A stretch of DNA of 64,000 nucleotides, taken from assembly GCF_014645815.1 (NCBI RefSeq), contig NZ_BMML01000020.1:1-64000 (forward strand). Reading direction: 5' to 3'. This DNA comes from Streptomyces fuscichromogenes. GTDB lineage: Bacteria > Actinomycetota > Actinomycetes > Streptomycetales > Streptomycetaceae. Shown here piece by piece: positions 1-9,242 of this stretch. The notes beneath the pieces are model-generated. The model was not told the DNA's origin. It ran no database searches and saw nothing but the letters and a program-made list of their open reading frames with translations. How positions within the stretch are numbered: the first letter of the stretch is position 1; every line of letters starts with the position of its first letter. Position numbers and translations under genes: made by a program.

Positions 1-2637
1 GCGGCCGGTGAACTCGCCCTGTCGCTGGGGCAGTCCGAGCGCGTGCTCGCCTCGCTGCAACTCGCGGCCCGGATGGCGCCGTTGCACGAGACCGTGCAGG
101 CGAGCCTGGTCTCCGCGCTGGCCGCCGTCGGCCGGCAGGCCGAGGCACTGGCGGTGTTCCGCACCGTCCGCGCCCAACTCGCCGAGGAGTTGGGGATACG
201 GCCGGGCCCGGCACTGGTGACCGCACACCGGCGCGTGCTGGAACCGGCACCCGCCGGGGAGACGTACTCCGCACGGCCGGCGGCACCCACCGGTGCGACG
301 TCGAACGTGAGCCGCCTGGTCGGCCGGAGCGAGGAACTCGCGGTACTGCGGCAGGCGGTGGAGTCGGCGCTCACCGCGAGCACCGGACTCGTGCTGGTCG
401 AGGGAGAACCCGGCGCCGGCAAGACCCGCCTCCTTGAGGAGACCGCCGCCGAGGCGGCCCGGCGCGGCGCGCTCGTCGTCCGGGGACACTGCCTGGAGGG
501 CGACGGCACACCCTCGATGTGGCCCTGGGTACAGGCCGTCGGCGCCGTCCTGGACGACGTGTCGGCCGCGGCGCGCGAGGAGTGGCGCTCGGGCGAGCTC
601 GGCCGCCTCATGGCGCCTCTCCGCGGCGGCCACGCGACGCCGGTGATGCCGGACAGCAGCGCCCAGTTCCGCCTGTTCGAGCAGACCGTCGCACTCGTCC
701 GCCAGGTGTCGGCACGGCGGCCGGTGCTGCTCGTAGTCGACGACCTCCAGTGGGCCGACGCCGCCTCCCTAGACCTCTTCAGCCACCTGGCGGCCCGGCT
801 GCCCGACGGCACCGCCGTGATCGGCGCGCTCCGCGACCGTGCGCCGACGCCCGGCCCGGAACTGGAGCGGATGCTCGCCGCGGCGAGCCGGCTGCCCCGC
901 CACCGCCGGATCCGGCTCGGCCCGCTCGGCCCGGCCGAGGTCGCCGAACTGGTCCGCCAGGAGACCGGCCAGGAGACCGGCCCCGGCGCCACCCGCACCA
1001 TCCACGCCCGCACCGCCGGCAACCCGTTCTTCGTGCGGGAGCTGTCCCGCCTCCTCGCCGACGGCAGCCTCCTCACCGCGGCCGCCACGGCACGCACCGC
1101 GGTGCCGTCCACGGTCCGGGACGTCGTCCGCGACCGCGTGGCGATGCTGGACGACGATGCCGTACGACTGATGCAGATCGCCGCGCTGATCGGCCGGGAC
1201 GTCGACCTCGCACTGCTCGCGCGCGCCGCCCGGCTCGACGCCCGGACCTGCCTCGACCGCCTCGAACCGCTACAGCGAATCGGCCTCCTCGAACCCTCGC
1301 CCGGTGACCCGCACGCGTTCCGCTTCGCGCACGACCTGGTCCGCGAGTCCGTCGCCGACGCCACCCCGCCGCCCCGCGCGACCCGGCTCCACCTGCTCGT
1401 CGCCGACGCACTGGAACACACGACCGCGCACGACGAGCCGGCGGCCGAGCGCCTCGCCCATCACCTCTGGTCCGCCGGTCCCCTCGCGGACCCGGCCCGC
1501 ACCGCCACCGCGCTGATCCGCGCGGGCCGCTGCGCGGCGGGCAAGTCGGCCTTCGAGGCCGCGGCACGGCAGCTGCGGTCGGCCGCCCAGGTGGCCCGGC
1601 GAACGGGCCTGGCGGAGCTGGAACTGTCCGCGCTCTCCCTGTACACCGCGGTGGGCGGCATACGGGCGGGGCAACTCGGTTCGGTGCCCGAGTCGTTGGA
1701 GCGGGCCGAGTACCTGGCGCGTGGCCTGGGGCGGGACCGGGAGGCCGCCGACTTCCTCTTCGCCCGCTGGGCCGCTCATGCCCAGGGCATCCGGACCGAC
1801 GGCGCCGGGCGGCTGGCACAGAGGCTGCTGGAACAGGGCGAGGCGTCCGCCGACCCGGTGGTCCGTACGTACGGGCAGTGCGCGTGGGGCATCCACCAGT
1901 GGTCCGTCGGCGACATCGGCGAGGCGTTCCGGTACCTGAGCCGGACCGGTCCGGCCATGCTCGACGACCTGGCCCACGGCGGGGCGAACCCGCTGCGGCG
2001 CGACCTGCGGCTGCTCGGACCCGTCATGCTCGCCCTGGTGACCGCGCTGCACGGCGACCTCGACACGGCACGGACCCTGTTCGACACCATCGAGGCCGCC
2101 GCGGACGACGACCCCTATGTGATCACCGTCTGGGCCGCCTTCGCCTGCACCGCCGCGGCCCTGGCCGACGACCCGGAGCGGGCCCTGCACGTGGCGGGCC
2201 GGGGGATGGCGGTGGACCCGGACTTCTCCTTCTCCTACTTCGGCAGCTACCAGCGGCTGGCCCTGTGCTGGGCACACGCCGTGACCGGCGAGGACCCGGC
2301 CGGCGCCGCGGCCGAGGCACAACGCCTGATCGCCGCGGCACTGGCCCACCCGCCACGCTCCGGCCTCGCCACCTGGTACGGCCTGCTCGCCGAGATGTGG
2401 CTCGCGGCAGGCAAGCTCGACGAGGCCACCACAGCCCTCGACCACGCCGACACCGCCCTCGACACCCACGGCCAGCGCTACGCCGAAGGCCTCCTCCTCG
2501 TCATCCGGGCACGACTGCAACAAGCCCGCGGCGAACCCACCACCACCGTCCGGAACACCGCCCGACGAGCCCGCACCCTGTCCACCCGGCGCGAAGCCCA
2601 CCTCTTCGCCCACCGCGCGCGGGAACTGCCGACCTGA
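1..2637 (+). CDS. AfsR/SARP-type transcriptional regulator, 5' end outside window
   Basis: The frame is open from the first base, so the true start lies upstream; GTG at 43 is internal. The visible N-terminus matches the end of a bacterial transcriptional activation domain (alternating LASLQLAAR and ALAVFRTVRAQLAEELG helices, as in SARP proteins). An AAA/NTPase domain follows, with Walker A GEPGAGKT encoded near 402-425 and Walker B (LLVVDDLQWAD) near 724-760. The rest is a helical TPR-like region. No C-terminal LuxR helix-turn-helix is present. A DNA-binding winged helix would be expected in the missing N-terminus. Inference: an ATP-binding pathway activator. Family confidence is high; the target is unknown. 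Confidence 0.85.
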   Translation, partial: AAGELALSLGQSERVLASLQLAARMAPLHETVQASLVSALAAVGRQAEALAVFRTVRAQLAEELGIRPGPALVTAHRRVLEPAPAGETYSARPAAPTGATSNVSRLVGRSEELAVLRQAVESALTASTGLVLVEGEPGAGKTRLLEETAAEAARRGALVVRGHCLEGDGTPSMWPWVQAVGAVLDDVSAAAREEWRSGELGRLMAPLRGGHATPVMPDSSAQFRLFEQTVALVRQVSARRPVLLVVDDLQWADAASLDLFSHLAARLPDGTAVIGALRDRAPTPGPELERMLAAASRLPRHRRIRLGPLGPAEVAELVRQETGQETGPGATRTIHARTAGNPFFVRELSRLLADGSLLTAAATARTAVPSTVRDVVRDRVAMLDDDAVRLMQIAALIGRDVDLALLARAARLDARTCLDRLEPLQRIGLLEPSPGDPHAFRFAHDLVRESVADATPPPRATRLHLLVADALEHTTAHDEPAAERLAHHLWSAGPLADPARTATALIRAGRCAAGKSAFEAAARQLRSAAQVARRTGLAELELSALSLYTAVGGIRAGQLGSVPESLERAEYLARGLGRDREAADFLFARWAAHAQGIRTDGAGRLAQRLLEQGEASADPVVRTYGQCAWGIHQWSVGDIGEAFRYLSRTGPAMLDDLAHGGANPLRRDLRLLGPVMLALVTALHGDLDTARTLFDTIEAAADDDPYVITVWAAFACTAAALADDPERALHVAGRGMAVDPDFSFSYFGSYQRLALCWAHAVTGEDPAGAAAEAQRLIAAALAHPPRSGLATWYGLLAEMWLAAGKLDEATTALDHADTALDTHGQRYAEGLLLVIRARLQQARGEPTTTVRNTARRARTLSTRREAHLFAHRARELPT

Positions 2638-2735
2638 CCCGGTCCGCATTGCTCCCGCGCGACGCTCGCCCACGATCGATTCGGAATGGCATGCGTGGAA
2701 ATCCGGAGAACAATTCCTTCGAAGGGCGTGTATCG

Positions 2736-2990
2736 ATGTCGACCACCCGCCGTACTCTGCTGACCGTCTGCGCCGCGATCGCGGGCGGCGGTGTGCTCGG
2801 TGACGTGTTCGCCGGCGCCGTGCCGCGGGCGACGACCGAGCTGATGCGGGCCGGCCGGCGACCGGCCGGCACCCGCACCCTGGGCGAGCCGTCCGGTGCC
2901 CCGGCCTGGTACCTCGTGGCCCGCGACGACCAGGCGCTGCCCGCCGCGGCGGCCGACCCGATCAGGCGCGCCGCGCGCCACCACGTGTGA
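2736..2990 (+). pseudogene. Collapsed alpha/beta hydrolase remnant (signal peptide plus C-terminal piece)
   Basis: An 84-codon frame starts at ATG 2736 after a GAAGGG-type site. It begins with a twin-arginine-like secretion signal (MSTTRRTLLTVCAAIAGGG) and runs almost directly into GEPSGAPAWYLVARDDQALP. That stretch resembles the segment before the catalytic His of secreted Streptomyces alpha/beta hydrolases (EPSGPPAW...SWYLVARDDxAIPP). The central catalytic core and the terminal His segment are missing, so I read it as an internal deletion that kept the frame. Its TGA overlaps the GTG of the next gene by four bases, so translation may still be coupled. Alternative: a genuine small secreted protein. 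Confidence 0.55.
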
Positions 2991-4624
2991 CGGGCGATCA
3001 CGTGGACGGCGAGAGCGCGCGGCGCGGGCCGGTCCTGGACGACGAGCAGTTCCGCCGGCTCGCCCGCTACGGCACGCCCGAGCACGCCGACGCGGGCCGG
3101 CATCTGTTCACCTCGGGGGACAGCTCCTACGACTTCTTCCTGCTCCGGACGGCCGCCGTGGACATCGTCCGCGACGCGACGGCGATCGAGCCGGAGCGTC
3201 TGATCTACCAGGGTGGTCCGGGCGACTTCCTCGGCGAGCTCAACCTGCTGACCGGCCAGCACGTCTACCTGACCGCTCGGGTGGTGACGGCCGGCGCGGT
3301 CGTCCGGATAGGCGCGGCGATGCTGCGGCAGGCCCTCGCCGAGCAGGTCGACATCGCCGACATCCTGATCGAGGCGTTCCGGGAACGGCGCGAGGTCATC
3401 CGTGCCGCGGCCGGCAACGCCCTGGAGTTCGTGGGCCTCCCGGACGCCGCGGAGACGCTGGCCCTGCGCACCTATTCGGCGCAGATCCTGCTGCCGCACA
3501 CCTGGCTGGACGCCGCCTCGCCGCACGGGCGTTCGCTGATGGGGCTGTCCGGGCTCGGCGAGGACGAGCTTCCGGCCGCGGTGGTCAACGGCTCGGTGCT
3601 GCGGCACGCGACGCCCGCATCCGTCGCGGAGGCGCTGGGGCTCACCTACCGGCCCGACGGACGTCCGGTCGACCTCGTCGTGGTGGGTGCCGGTCCCGCG
3701 GGGCTGGCCGCCGCCGTGTACGGGGCGTCCGAGGGCCTCGCCACCTTGCTGCTCGACCGCACCGGTCTCGGCGGACAGGCCGCCAAGAGCGCCCGGATCG
3801 AGAACTACCTGGGCTTCCCGCACGGGGTCAGCGGCGAGGACCTCACCCGTCTCGCGATGGTCCAGGCGCTCAAGTTCGGCGTACGGATCCACTCGCCCTG
3901 TACGGTGGCCGGCCTCGACCTCTCCGACGAACGACGGCCGACCGTCCTGCTGCACGACGGTGCCCGTGTCCGGTGCCGCGCGGTGATCGCCGCGACCGGT
4001 GCGCACTACCGCCGCCTCGACGTCCCGCGAAGGGCGGCCTTCGAGAGGTCCGGCTGCATCCGGTACGCCGCGACCGAACTCGACGTCCGGGGCTACGAGG
4101 ACCAGCCGGTCACCGTCGTCGGAGGGGCCAACTCCGCCGGGCAGGCGGCCCTTTCGCTGGCCGCCTGCGGCGCCACGGTGAACCTGGTGGTCCGCGGAGC
4201 CGATCTCGGAGCCCGGATGTCGTCCTACCTGACCGACCGGATCCTGGCCCACTCCCGGATCCAGGTCCACACGCACAGCACCGTCCGCGGACTGGCCGGG
4301 GAGAACGCCCTCGCCTCGATCGTCGTCGAGCGGTCCGGCGGGGGCCAGGCCCGGCTGGCCAGCCGTGCGCTGTTCTGCTTCATCGGCGCCGCCCCGGCCT
4401 CGGACTGGCTCACGGGGGTGGCCAAGGACGACAGCGGCTTCGTCCTCACCGACAGCGGGCTGCCCGCCCGGCCGCCCCGGACACCGCTGCCCTTCCAGAC
4501 GAGCAGTCCCCGGGTCTTCGCCGCGGGTGACCTCCGCTCGGGCTCCGTCAAACGGGTCGCCACCGCCGTCGGCGACGGCGCGAGCGCGGTCTCCTCCGTC
4601 CACCGGGCCCTGGCCGCCGACTGA
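2987..4624 (+). CDS. Cyclic-nucleotide-binding domain fused to thioredoxin-reductase-like FAD oxidoreductase
   Basis: 545 residues. Residues about 15-130 form a CAP/cNMP-binding-like beta roll (GDFLGELNLLTGQ). After a linker, an FAD Rossmann motif GAGPAGLAAA lies near residue 233, followed by GLGGQAAKSARIENYLGFP. A second nucleotide-binding motif, VVGGANSAGQAAL, lies near residue 374, and VFAAGDLRSGSVKRVATAVG ends the fold as in thioredoxin reductases. The redox CxxC is absent: the matching place reads GCIRYAAT. It is therefore probably not a classical thioredoxin reductase. Such cNMP-TrxR fusions are known in actinobacteria, with function largely inferred. GTG start chosen; it overlaps the upstream stop (GTGA). 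Confidence 0.85.
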   Translation: MTGDHVDGESARRGPVLDDEQFRRLARYGTPEHADAGRHLFTSGDSSYDFFLLRTAAVDIVRDATAIEPERLIYQGGPGDFLGELNLLTGQHVYLTARVVTAGAVVRIGAAMLRQALAEQVDIADILIEAFRERREVIRAAAGNALEFVGLPDAAETLALRTYSAQILLPHTWLDAASPHGRSLMGLSGLGEDELPAAVVNGSVLRHATPASVAEALGLTYRPDGRPVDLVVVGAGPAGLAAAVYGASEGLATLLLDRTGLGGQAAKSARIENYLGFPHGVSGEDLTRLAMVQALKFGVRIHSPCTVAGLDLSDERRPTVLLHDGARVRCRAVIAATGAHYRRLDVPRRAAFERSGCIRYAATELDVRGYEDQPVTVVGGANSAGQAALSLAACGATVNLVVRGADLGARMSSYLTDRILAHSRIQVHTHSTVRGLAGENALASIVVERSGGGQARLASRALFCFIGAAPASDWLTGVAKDDSGFVLTDSGLPARPPRTPLPFQTSSPRVFAAGDLRSGSVKRVATAVGDGASAVSSVHRALAAD

Positions 4625-4663
4625 GCCGTTCGTCGAGGGCGTGCTCCGGGGGAGGCGGTCGAT

Positions 4664-4695
4664 GCCGGGACGCGGGCCGGCCGGGACGCGGGCCG
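4664..4695. repeat. 16-bp tandem duplication between convergent genes
   Basis: GCCGGGACGCGGGCCG occurs twice back to back (4664-4679, 4680-4695), ending just before the stop of the convergent siderophore synthetase. It contains the palindrome GGCCGGCC and can fold, so it may act as a bidirectional terminator. Confidence 0.6.
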
Positions 4696-4700
4696 GCCGG

Positions 4701-6257
4701 TCAGCGGTCGTCGTCTTGGGCGGTTCCCGGGTTTTCGGGGCGGGGGACGGCCAGGGGGTTCGGCAGCGGCAGGTAGCGCGCGTCGGCGCCGTCCGCGCCG
4801 GTCCAGCGCAGCAGGAGGTTGGTCTTGCCGGGCAGGGTCGGGGCGGCGAGCAGTGCGGCGGCCTCGGGCAGGCCGTGCCGGCCCAGCTCCCGCCGGGCCG
4901 CGGGCCACGGGTCGAACCCGGGGTGGTGCTCGGCGAGCGCGCCGGCGACCTCGGTCAGGTGGTTGACGACCAGGCAGTACACCAGCCGCTCCCACCCGGC
5001 GGCCCGCTCCACGTCGGCCAGCAGCTTGACCCCTTCGGCGTCCCGGTACAGCGCCTGCACCGGCATGCCGTCGGCGTCGACGGCGACCAGGGTGTTCTGC
5101 AGGTGCGCTTCGAGGACGACGCCGTGCTCGGCGAACGCGGTGAGGGCCGGGGGCACGACCGCCCGCAGATACGCCTCCCACCAGGCTCCCGGGTCGGCGG
5201 CCGCGGTCAGCGGGTCGCCGTCGAAGCCCTCCACCAGGCCGGCCGCGAGCAGCGGGACGGCCCCCGGCAGCAGGGATCCGCGCAGCCCGTCCCGGACCAG
5301 TACGGCGAGTTCCTCGAAGGCGAAGCGGGCGGTGCGGTAGCCGCGGTCGCCGAGCCAGCCGGCGGGACCGTCCATCGCCGTGAACGCGGCGGTCACGGCC
5401 GCGTCGGTACGGCGCAGCCTGCGCAGGTCGTGTGCCCAGAGGCGGCGGATGTCGTTGGTGATCCGGACGTCCAGGCTGAACTTCAGGAAGAGGTCGCGCT
5501 CGGGCTCGTACACGGTGCGGATCGCGGCCGTCGGCCAGGTCGTGAAGCCGGTCTCGCCGAGGCGCAGCAGCCGCCCGTCCGCGAAGGCCGGGGCGAGGTC
5601 GCGGGCGGCCAGGTCGAGCTGCCAGGGGTGGGCGGGCAGCAGCCGGTAGCCCGACGGTACGTCGGCCGACGCGCCCAGTGCGTCCAGCGCGGCCGTGTCG
5701 CCCTCCTCCACCACCTCGTCCTCACGGACCCCGAGCAGCACCAGCGGGAACCGGGCGTGCGCCTCGGGGGCGTACGGCAGCCAGGCGGCGACCGGGCCGC
5801 CGCCGCGTGCCTTGGGGGCAGGGTGGTAGGGATGGCCGGTGATGAGGGACTGCTCCGAACGCAGATACGGGTCGTCGGGCGGCGTCGCCCGCGCGCGTGC
5901 CGTGAGCAGTGCGGCGACCGCCTCCCGGCTGTCGATCATCTCGGCCGGCAGGTCGCCGTTGGACAGTCCGGTGTGCCTGCGCAGTTCCTCGGCGACGAGT
6001 TTCACCAGCTCGGCGTGGCCGATACGGTGCCAGGCGCCGTCCGCGTACACCTCGGGGGCGGCGGGCCGGCGGTCGCCGCGCACCCGCAGCAGTCGGCCGC
6101 CGCCGGGCAGCCGGTAGACCCGCGGCTGTCCTTCCCCGGCGTCCGGGAGCGGCTGGGCCACCTCCCGCAGCAGACAGTTGAGCAGGGGTGCGGCAGCGTA
6201 CGCGTCGGCGCGTTCGCCGACGGCGTCGCTGGAGGGCATGAGGTCCACGCGTTCCAT
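4701..6257 (-). CDS. IucA/IucC-family NIS siderophore synthetase
   Basis: 518 residues from the chosen ATG. The family catalyses ATP-dependent condensation of citrate or other carboxylates with amines or alcohols in non-ribosomal-peptide-independent siderophore assembly. Family marks seen: LITGHPYHPAPKARGG near residue 140 (ATP-binding loop) and LLPAHPWQLD near residue 208. LEAHLQNTLV followed later by ALYRDAEGVKL matches the C-terminal carboxylate-binding part. A frame-open extension reaches GTG at 6323, but it looks unrelated to the family, so ATG 6257 is preferred; a strong Shine-Dalgarno is not visible for either. It is divergent from a second family member at 6366. Exact siderophore unknown. 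Confidence 0.85.
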   Translation of the reverse strand: MERVDLMPSSDAVGERADAYAAAPLLNCLLREVAQPLPDAGEGQPRVYRLPGGGRLLRVRGDRRPAAPEVYADGAWHRIGHAELVKLVAEELRRHTGLSNGDLPAEMIDSREAVAALLTARARATPPDDPYLRSEQSLITGHPYHPAPKARGGGPVAAWLPYAPEAHARFPLVLLGVREDEVVEEGDTAALDALGASADVPSGYRLLPAHPWQLDLAARDLAPAFADGRLLRLGETGFTTWPTAAIRTVYEPERDLFLKFSLDVRITNDIRRLWAHDLRRLRRTDAAVTAAFTAMDGPAGWLGDRGYRTARFAFEELAVLVRDGLRGSLLPGAVPLLAAGLVEGFDGDPLTAAADPGAWWEAYLRAVVPPALTAFAEHGVVLEAHLQNTLVAVDADGMPVQALYRDAEGVKLLADVERAAGWERLVYCLVVNHLTEVAGALAEHHPGFDPWPAARRELGRHGLPEAAALLAAPTLPGKTNLLLRWTGADGADARYLPLPNPLAVPRPENPGTAQDDDR

Positions 6258-6259
6258 TT

Positions 6260-6287
6260 CGTTCTCTGCGTCTCGTTCTCTGCGTCC
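6260..6287. repeat. 14-bp tandem duplication directly upstream of the NIS synthetase start
   Basis: CGTTCTCTGCGTCT (6260-6273) is followed at once by CGTTCTCTGCGTCC (6274-6287). The pair sits immediately 5' of the minus-strand start codon at 6257, inside the short divergent promoter region. It could be a repeated operator or a slippage duplication of the leader. No canonical iron box (TTAGG-type palindrome) was found nearby. Confidence 0.5.
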
Positions 6288-6365
6288 ACAGAGTCCGACC
6301 GTGATCAGTATGTCGGTCGTCACCGGTCATCATGATGGTGGTACCCGTCCCCGAGGAGCTCTCCC

Positions 6366-7871
6366 GTGCACCGTCCCTCCCCCATCGAGACCCGGCTCGC
6401 CGCCGAGCTGGCCGAGGCGCGGCCGGACCTCGTCGACCGGTACGTGGCCGAGCTGCCCGGTGCGCGGGCGGCGGTGCTGACCCGGCTGTGGCGGGCGCTG
6501 GCGCACGAGCCGCTGCCGTGGGTGGCGCGCCGGGTGCGCGGGGCGCACAGCCTGGCCCTGCGGCTGGCGGACGGACGCGCGCTGCACGGCCCGCAGGCGG
6601 ATCCGTACGCCACCGACGGGTATGTGACCGCCGTACGCCTGGACGGGGTGGCGTACGACGATCCGGCGCGGCTGATGACGGATCTGGGGTGGCCGCACTC
6701 GGGCGGCTTCGCGGCCGAACTCGGGCACAGTGCGGCGTCGCTGGCGCTCTCGCGGGCCGACCGGGAGTTTCCCCCGAAGGAGTGGCCGGACCACGACTGG
6801 GAGTGGGAGCAGCGGGTCGTCGACGGGCATCCCTTCCACCCCAACTGCCGTTCCCGGCCCGGTTTCTCGGCGGCGGAGCAGCTGGCGTACGGGCCGGAGC
6901 ACCGGCCGGTGGTACGGCTGGAGACGGTCCCGGTCGCGGCCGGGGACTGTCTGCTGACCGGCGACTGGCCGGACGGACTGCGGGACGCGGGGCGGCTGTT
7001 GATCCCCGTGCACCCCTGGCAGCGCGCGCATGTCCTCAAGGGCGGTTCCGCCGTACCCTGGCGGGACGCGCATCCGCTGATGTCCCTGCGCACGCTCGCG
7101 CTGCCCGGCGGAGCGCATGTGAAGACCGCGCTCAGTGCCCGGCTGACCTCGTCGGTGCGGGACATCTCGGCGTACTCGATCGGCGCGGCGATGACGTTGT
7201 CGTCGTTCGCCACGGATCTGGCGTCGCGCACCGACGGACTCCTGCACATCACCCGCACGCTGGGCGCGGTGACCGCCGACTCACCTGATCTGGCAGCGCT
7301 GTTGCGCGAGTCGCCGCAGGCGTACGCGGCGCCCGGCGAGCGGGTCCTCCCGGTGGCCGCGCTGGCCACCACCGGCCTCCCCGGATCGCCGTCCTGGCTA
7401 GCGGAGTTCACTCGGCTCGCCCTGACCGTGGGGCTGCGGCTGCTGGACCTGGGCGTGGCCCTGGAGGCGCACGGCCAGAACCTCCTCGTGGTGCTCTCGG
7501 AGACCGGGGCACCCCGTCGGCTGGTCTACCGCGACCTGGCCGACATCCGCCTCAGCCCCGCCCGCCTCACCCGCCACGGCATCACCCCGCCCGAACTGAC
7601 GGGCCGCCTGGTCACCGACGACGAAACGAATCTGCGCCGCAAGCTGTTCGGCTCCCTGGTCGCGGGCGCGCTGGCGGGCACGGCGGGTTCCGGTCCGGCC
7701 CTGGCCGCGGCCCTGGCGACGGCCGTACCGCGGCTGCCCGCCACCCCCGACCTGACGGCACTGCTCGAAAGCCCGCTGCCGGCCAAGGCGTTGACCCTGA
7801 TGCGGCTGTCCCCGGAGGTGCCCGGGGACCAGTGGGCGGCCCTGCCGAACCCGCTCGCCGGCGTCCGGTGA
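6366..7871 (+). CDS. IucA/IucC-family NIS siderophore synthetase (second copy)
   Basis: 501 residues from GTG 6366, preceded by GAGGAG at good spacing. The same family marks are present: GHPFHPNCRSRPG near residue 155, IPVHPWQRAHV near residue 216, and LEAHGQNLLV then LVYRDLADIRLSP in the C-terminal part. It is distinct in sequence from the neighbour at 4701, so the two probably catalyse successive or alternative condensations rather than being a recent duplication. No decarboxylase, monooxygenase, exporter or siderophore receptor gene is next to the pair, so the pathway must draw on genes elsewhere. Substrate not predictable from sequence reading. Confidence 0.85.
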   Translation: MHRPSPIETRLAAELAEARPDLVDRYVAELPGARAAVLTRLWRALAHEPLPWVARRVRGAHSLALRLADGRALHGPQADPYATDGYVTAVRLDGVAYDDPARLMTDLGWPHSGGFAAELGHSAASLALSRADREFPPKEWPDHDWEWEQRVVDGHPFHPNCRSRPGFSAAEQLAYGPEHRPVVRLETVPVAAGDCLLTGDWPDGLRDAGRLLIPVHPWQRAHVLKGGSAVPWRDAHPLMSLRTLALPGGAHVKTALSARLTSSVRDISAYSIGAAMTLSSFATDLASRTDGLLHITRTLGAVTADSPDLAALLRESPQAYAAPGERVLPVAALATTGLPGSPSWLAEFTRLALTVGLRLLDLGVALEAHGQNLLVVLSETGAPRRLVYRDLADIRLSPARLTRHGITPPELTGRLVTDDETNLRRKLFGSLVAGALAGTAGSGPALAAALATAVPRLPATPDLTALLESPLPAKALTLMRLSPEVPGDQWAALPNPLAGVR

Positions 7872-7976
7872 ACGCACCGACCCGCTGGTCGCCCTCCGTT
7901 GACCTGCCGGTCACTCTCGTTCAGGGCTCCGGACCTCGTTTTGGAGCCCGGCGCCTTTGATCAATAGGATCCGCCG

Positions 7977-9242
7977 ATGATCAGAACACAACGGCCGGCG
8001 GCGGGAGTCTGCGCCCTGCTAGCCGCCCTGGCGGCCGGGATCGCGTTCCCCGGCCAGGCGGTCGCCGACGAGACCACACAGGCCGCTCCCAAGGTGGAGC
8101 TCGTGCTGGACGTCAGTGGTTCCATGCGGACGGCGGACATCGACGGCGGGACGCGGATGGCCGCGGCCAAGCAGGCGTTCAACGAGGTGCTGGACGCGAC
8201 GCCCGAGGGGGTCCAGCTCGGCATCCGCACGCTGGGCGCCGACTACCGCGGCAACGACCGCAAGGAGGGCTGCAAGGACACCGCGCAGCTGTACCCGGTC
8301 GGCACGCTGGACCGCACCGAGGCCAAGACCGCCGTCGCCACGCTCTCCCCGACCGGCTGGACCCCGATCGGCCCCGCGCTGCTCAAGGCGGCCGACGATC
8401 TCCAAGGCGGCGACGGCACCCGCCGTATCGTCCTGATCAGCGACGGCGAGGACACCTGCCAGCCGCTGGACCCGTGCGAGGTGGCCCGCGAGATCGCCGC
8501 GAAGGGCGTCGGGCTGACCATCGACACGCTCGGGCTGGTGCCGGACGCCAAGACCCGCGACCAGCTCAGCTGTATCGCGGACGCGACCGGCGGCACCTAC
8601 ACCTCCGTCCAGCACAAGGAGGAACTGACCGACCGGGTCGGCCAGTTGGTGGACCGGGCGGCGGACCCCGTGGTCACGCCGGTGGCGACCGAGGGCACCG
8701 GGCAGTGCTCGTCCGCGCCCGCGCTGAAGTCGGGGCTGTACACCGACCGTGAGGAGTTCGGGCAGCAGCGCTGGTACAAGGTCGACGTCAGGCCCGGCCA
8801 GGAGCTGCGCGCTTCGGTGAGCGTCGCGGCCGACCGGGCCGTCAACTCCGACTACGGGGTGCTGCTGCGCGCGGTGACCGTGCACGGACGGGAGATCGTG
8901 CGCGGCGAGGCGTCGGGGCTGGGCCGTACGGATGTCATATCGACCGGGCTGCGGTACCCGAAGGCCGAGAGCGACGACGACGAGGACACCACCCCGGAGA
9001 CCGTCTGCCTCCAGGTGACCAACTCCTTCTCGGCCGCGGCCGGGGTGAAGACCAGCCCCGGTCTGCCGGTCGAGCTGACGGTCGACGTGGTGGACGGGCC
9101 GTCGCAGGCGAGCGACGTCGCCTCCTTCGGTCTGGGCCGCGGCTGGTGGCTGCTCGGCGCCCTGGTGCTGACCGGTTTCCTCGCGGGTCTGCTGTGGGGC
9201 TGGGTGTCACGCTGGCGGGTCGCGGTCTGGAGGACCAACTGA
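7977..9242 (+). CDS. Secreted, membrane-anchored VWA-domain protein
   Basis: 421 residues. A signal peptide covers about residues 1-30 (hydrophobic LLAALAAGIAFPGQAVA). The von Willebrand A fold starts at VELVLDVSGSM near residue 43 with an intact MIDAS DxSxS, and LISDGEDTCQ marks the later metal-ligand strand. A beta-rich region follows, then one transmembrane helix near the end (WWLLGALVLTGFLAGLLWGW) with a basic tail. The product should sit outside the membrane, probably binding a protein partner through a divalent metal. Its TGA overlaps the ATG of the next gene by one base (TGATG), so the two products are likely made together. Confidence 0.85.
   Translation: MIRTQRPAAGVCALLAALAAGIAFPGQAVADETTQAAPKVELVLDVSGSMRTADIDGGTRMAAAKQAFNEVLDATPEGVQLGIRTLGADYRGNDRKEGCKDTAQLYPVGTLDRTEAKTAVATLSPTGWTPIGPALLKAADDLQGGDGTRRIVLISDGEDTCQPLDPCEVAREIAAKGVGLTIDTLGLVPDAKTRDQLSCIADATGGTYTSVQHKEELTDRVGQLVDRAADPVVTPVATEGTGQCSSAPALKSGLYTDREEFGQQRWYKVDVRPGQELRASVSVAADRAVNSDYGVLLRAVTVHGREIVRGEASGLGRTDVISTGLRYPKAESDDDEDTTPETVCLQVTNSFSAAAGVKTSPGLPVELTVDVVDGPSQASDVASFGLGRGWWLLGALVLTGFLAGLLWGWVSRWRVAVWRTN

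Noticed and set aside
1270-2673. Long antisense frame opposite the AfsR-type gene
   Set aside because: High-GC shadow: it mirrors the codon bias of the real gene, lacks any domain pattern, and has no ribosome-binding site.
6258-6323. N-terminal extension of the NIS synthetase to GTG 6323
   Set aside because: The extra residues do not resemble the family start and would run through the 14-bp tandem repeat.
6258-6365. Iron box (DmdR1/IdeR site) between the siderophore synthetases
   Set aside because: No TTAGG-N-CCTAA-like palindrome is present; only the 14-bp tandem repeat is seen.
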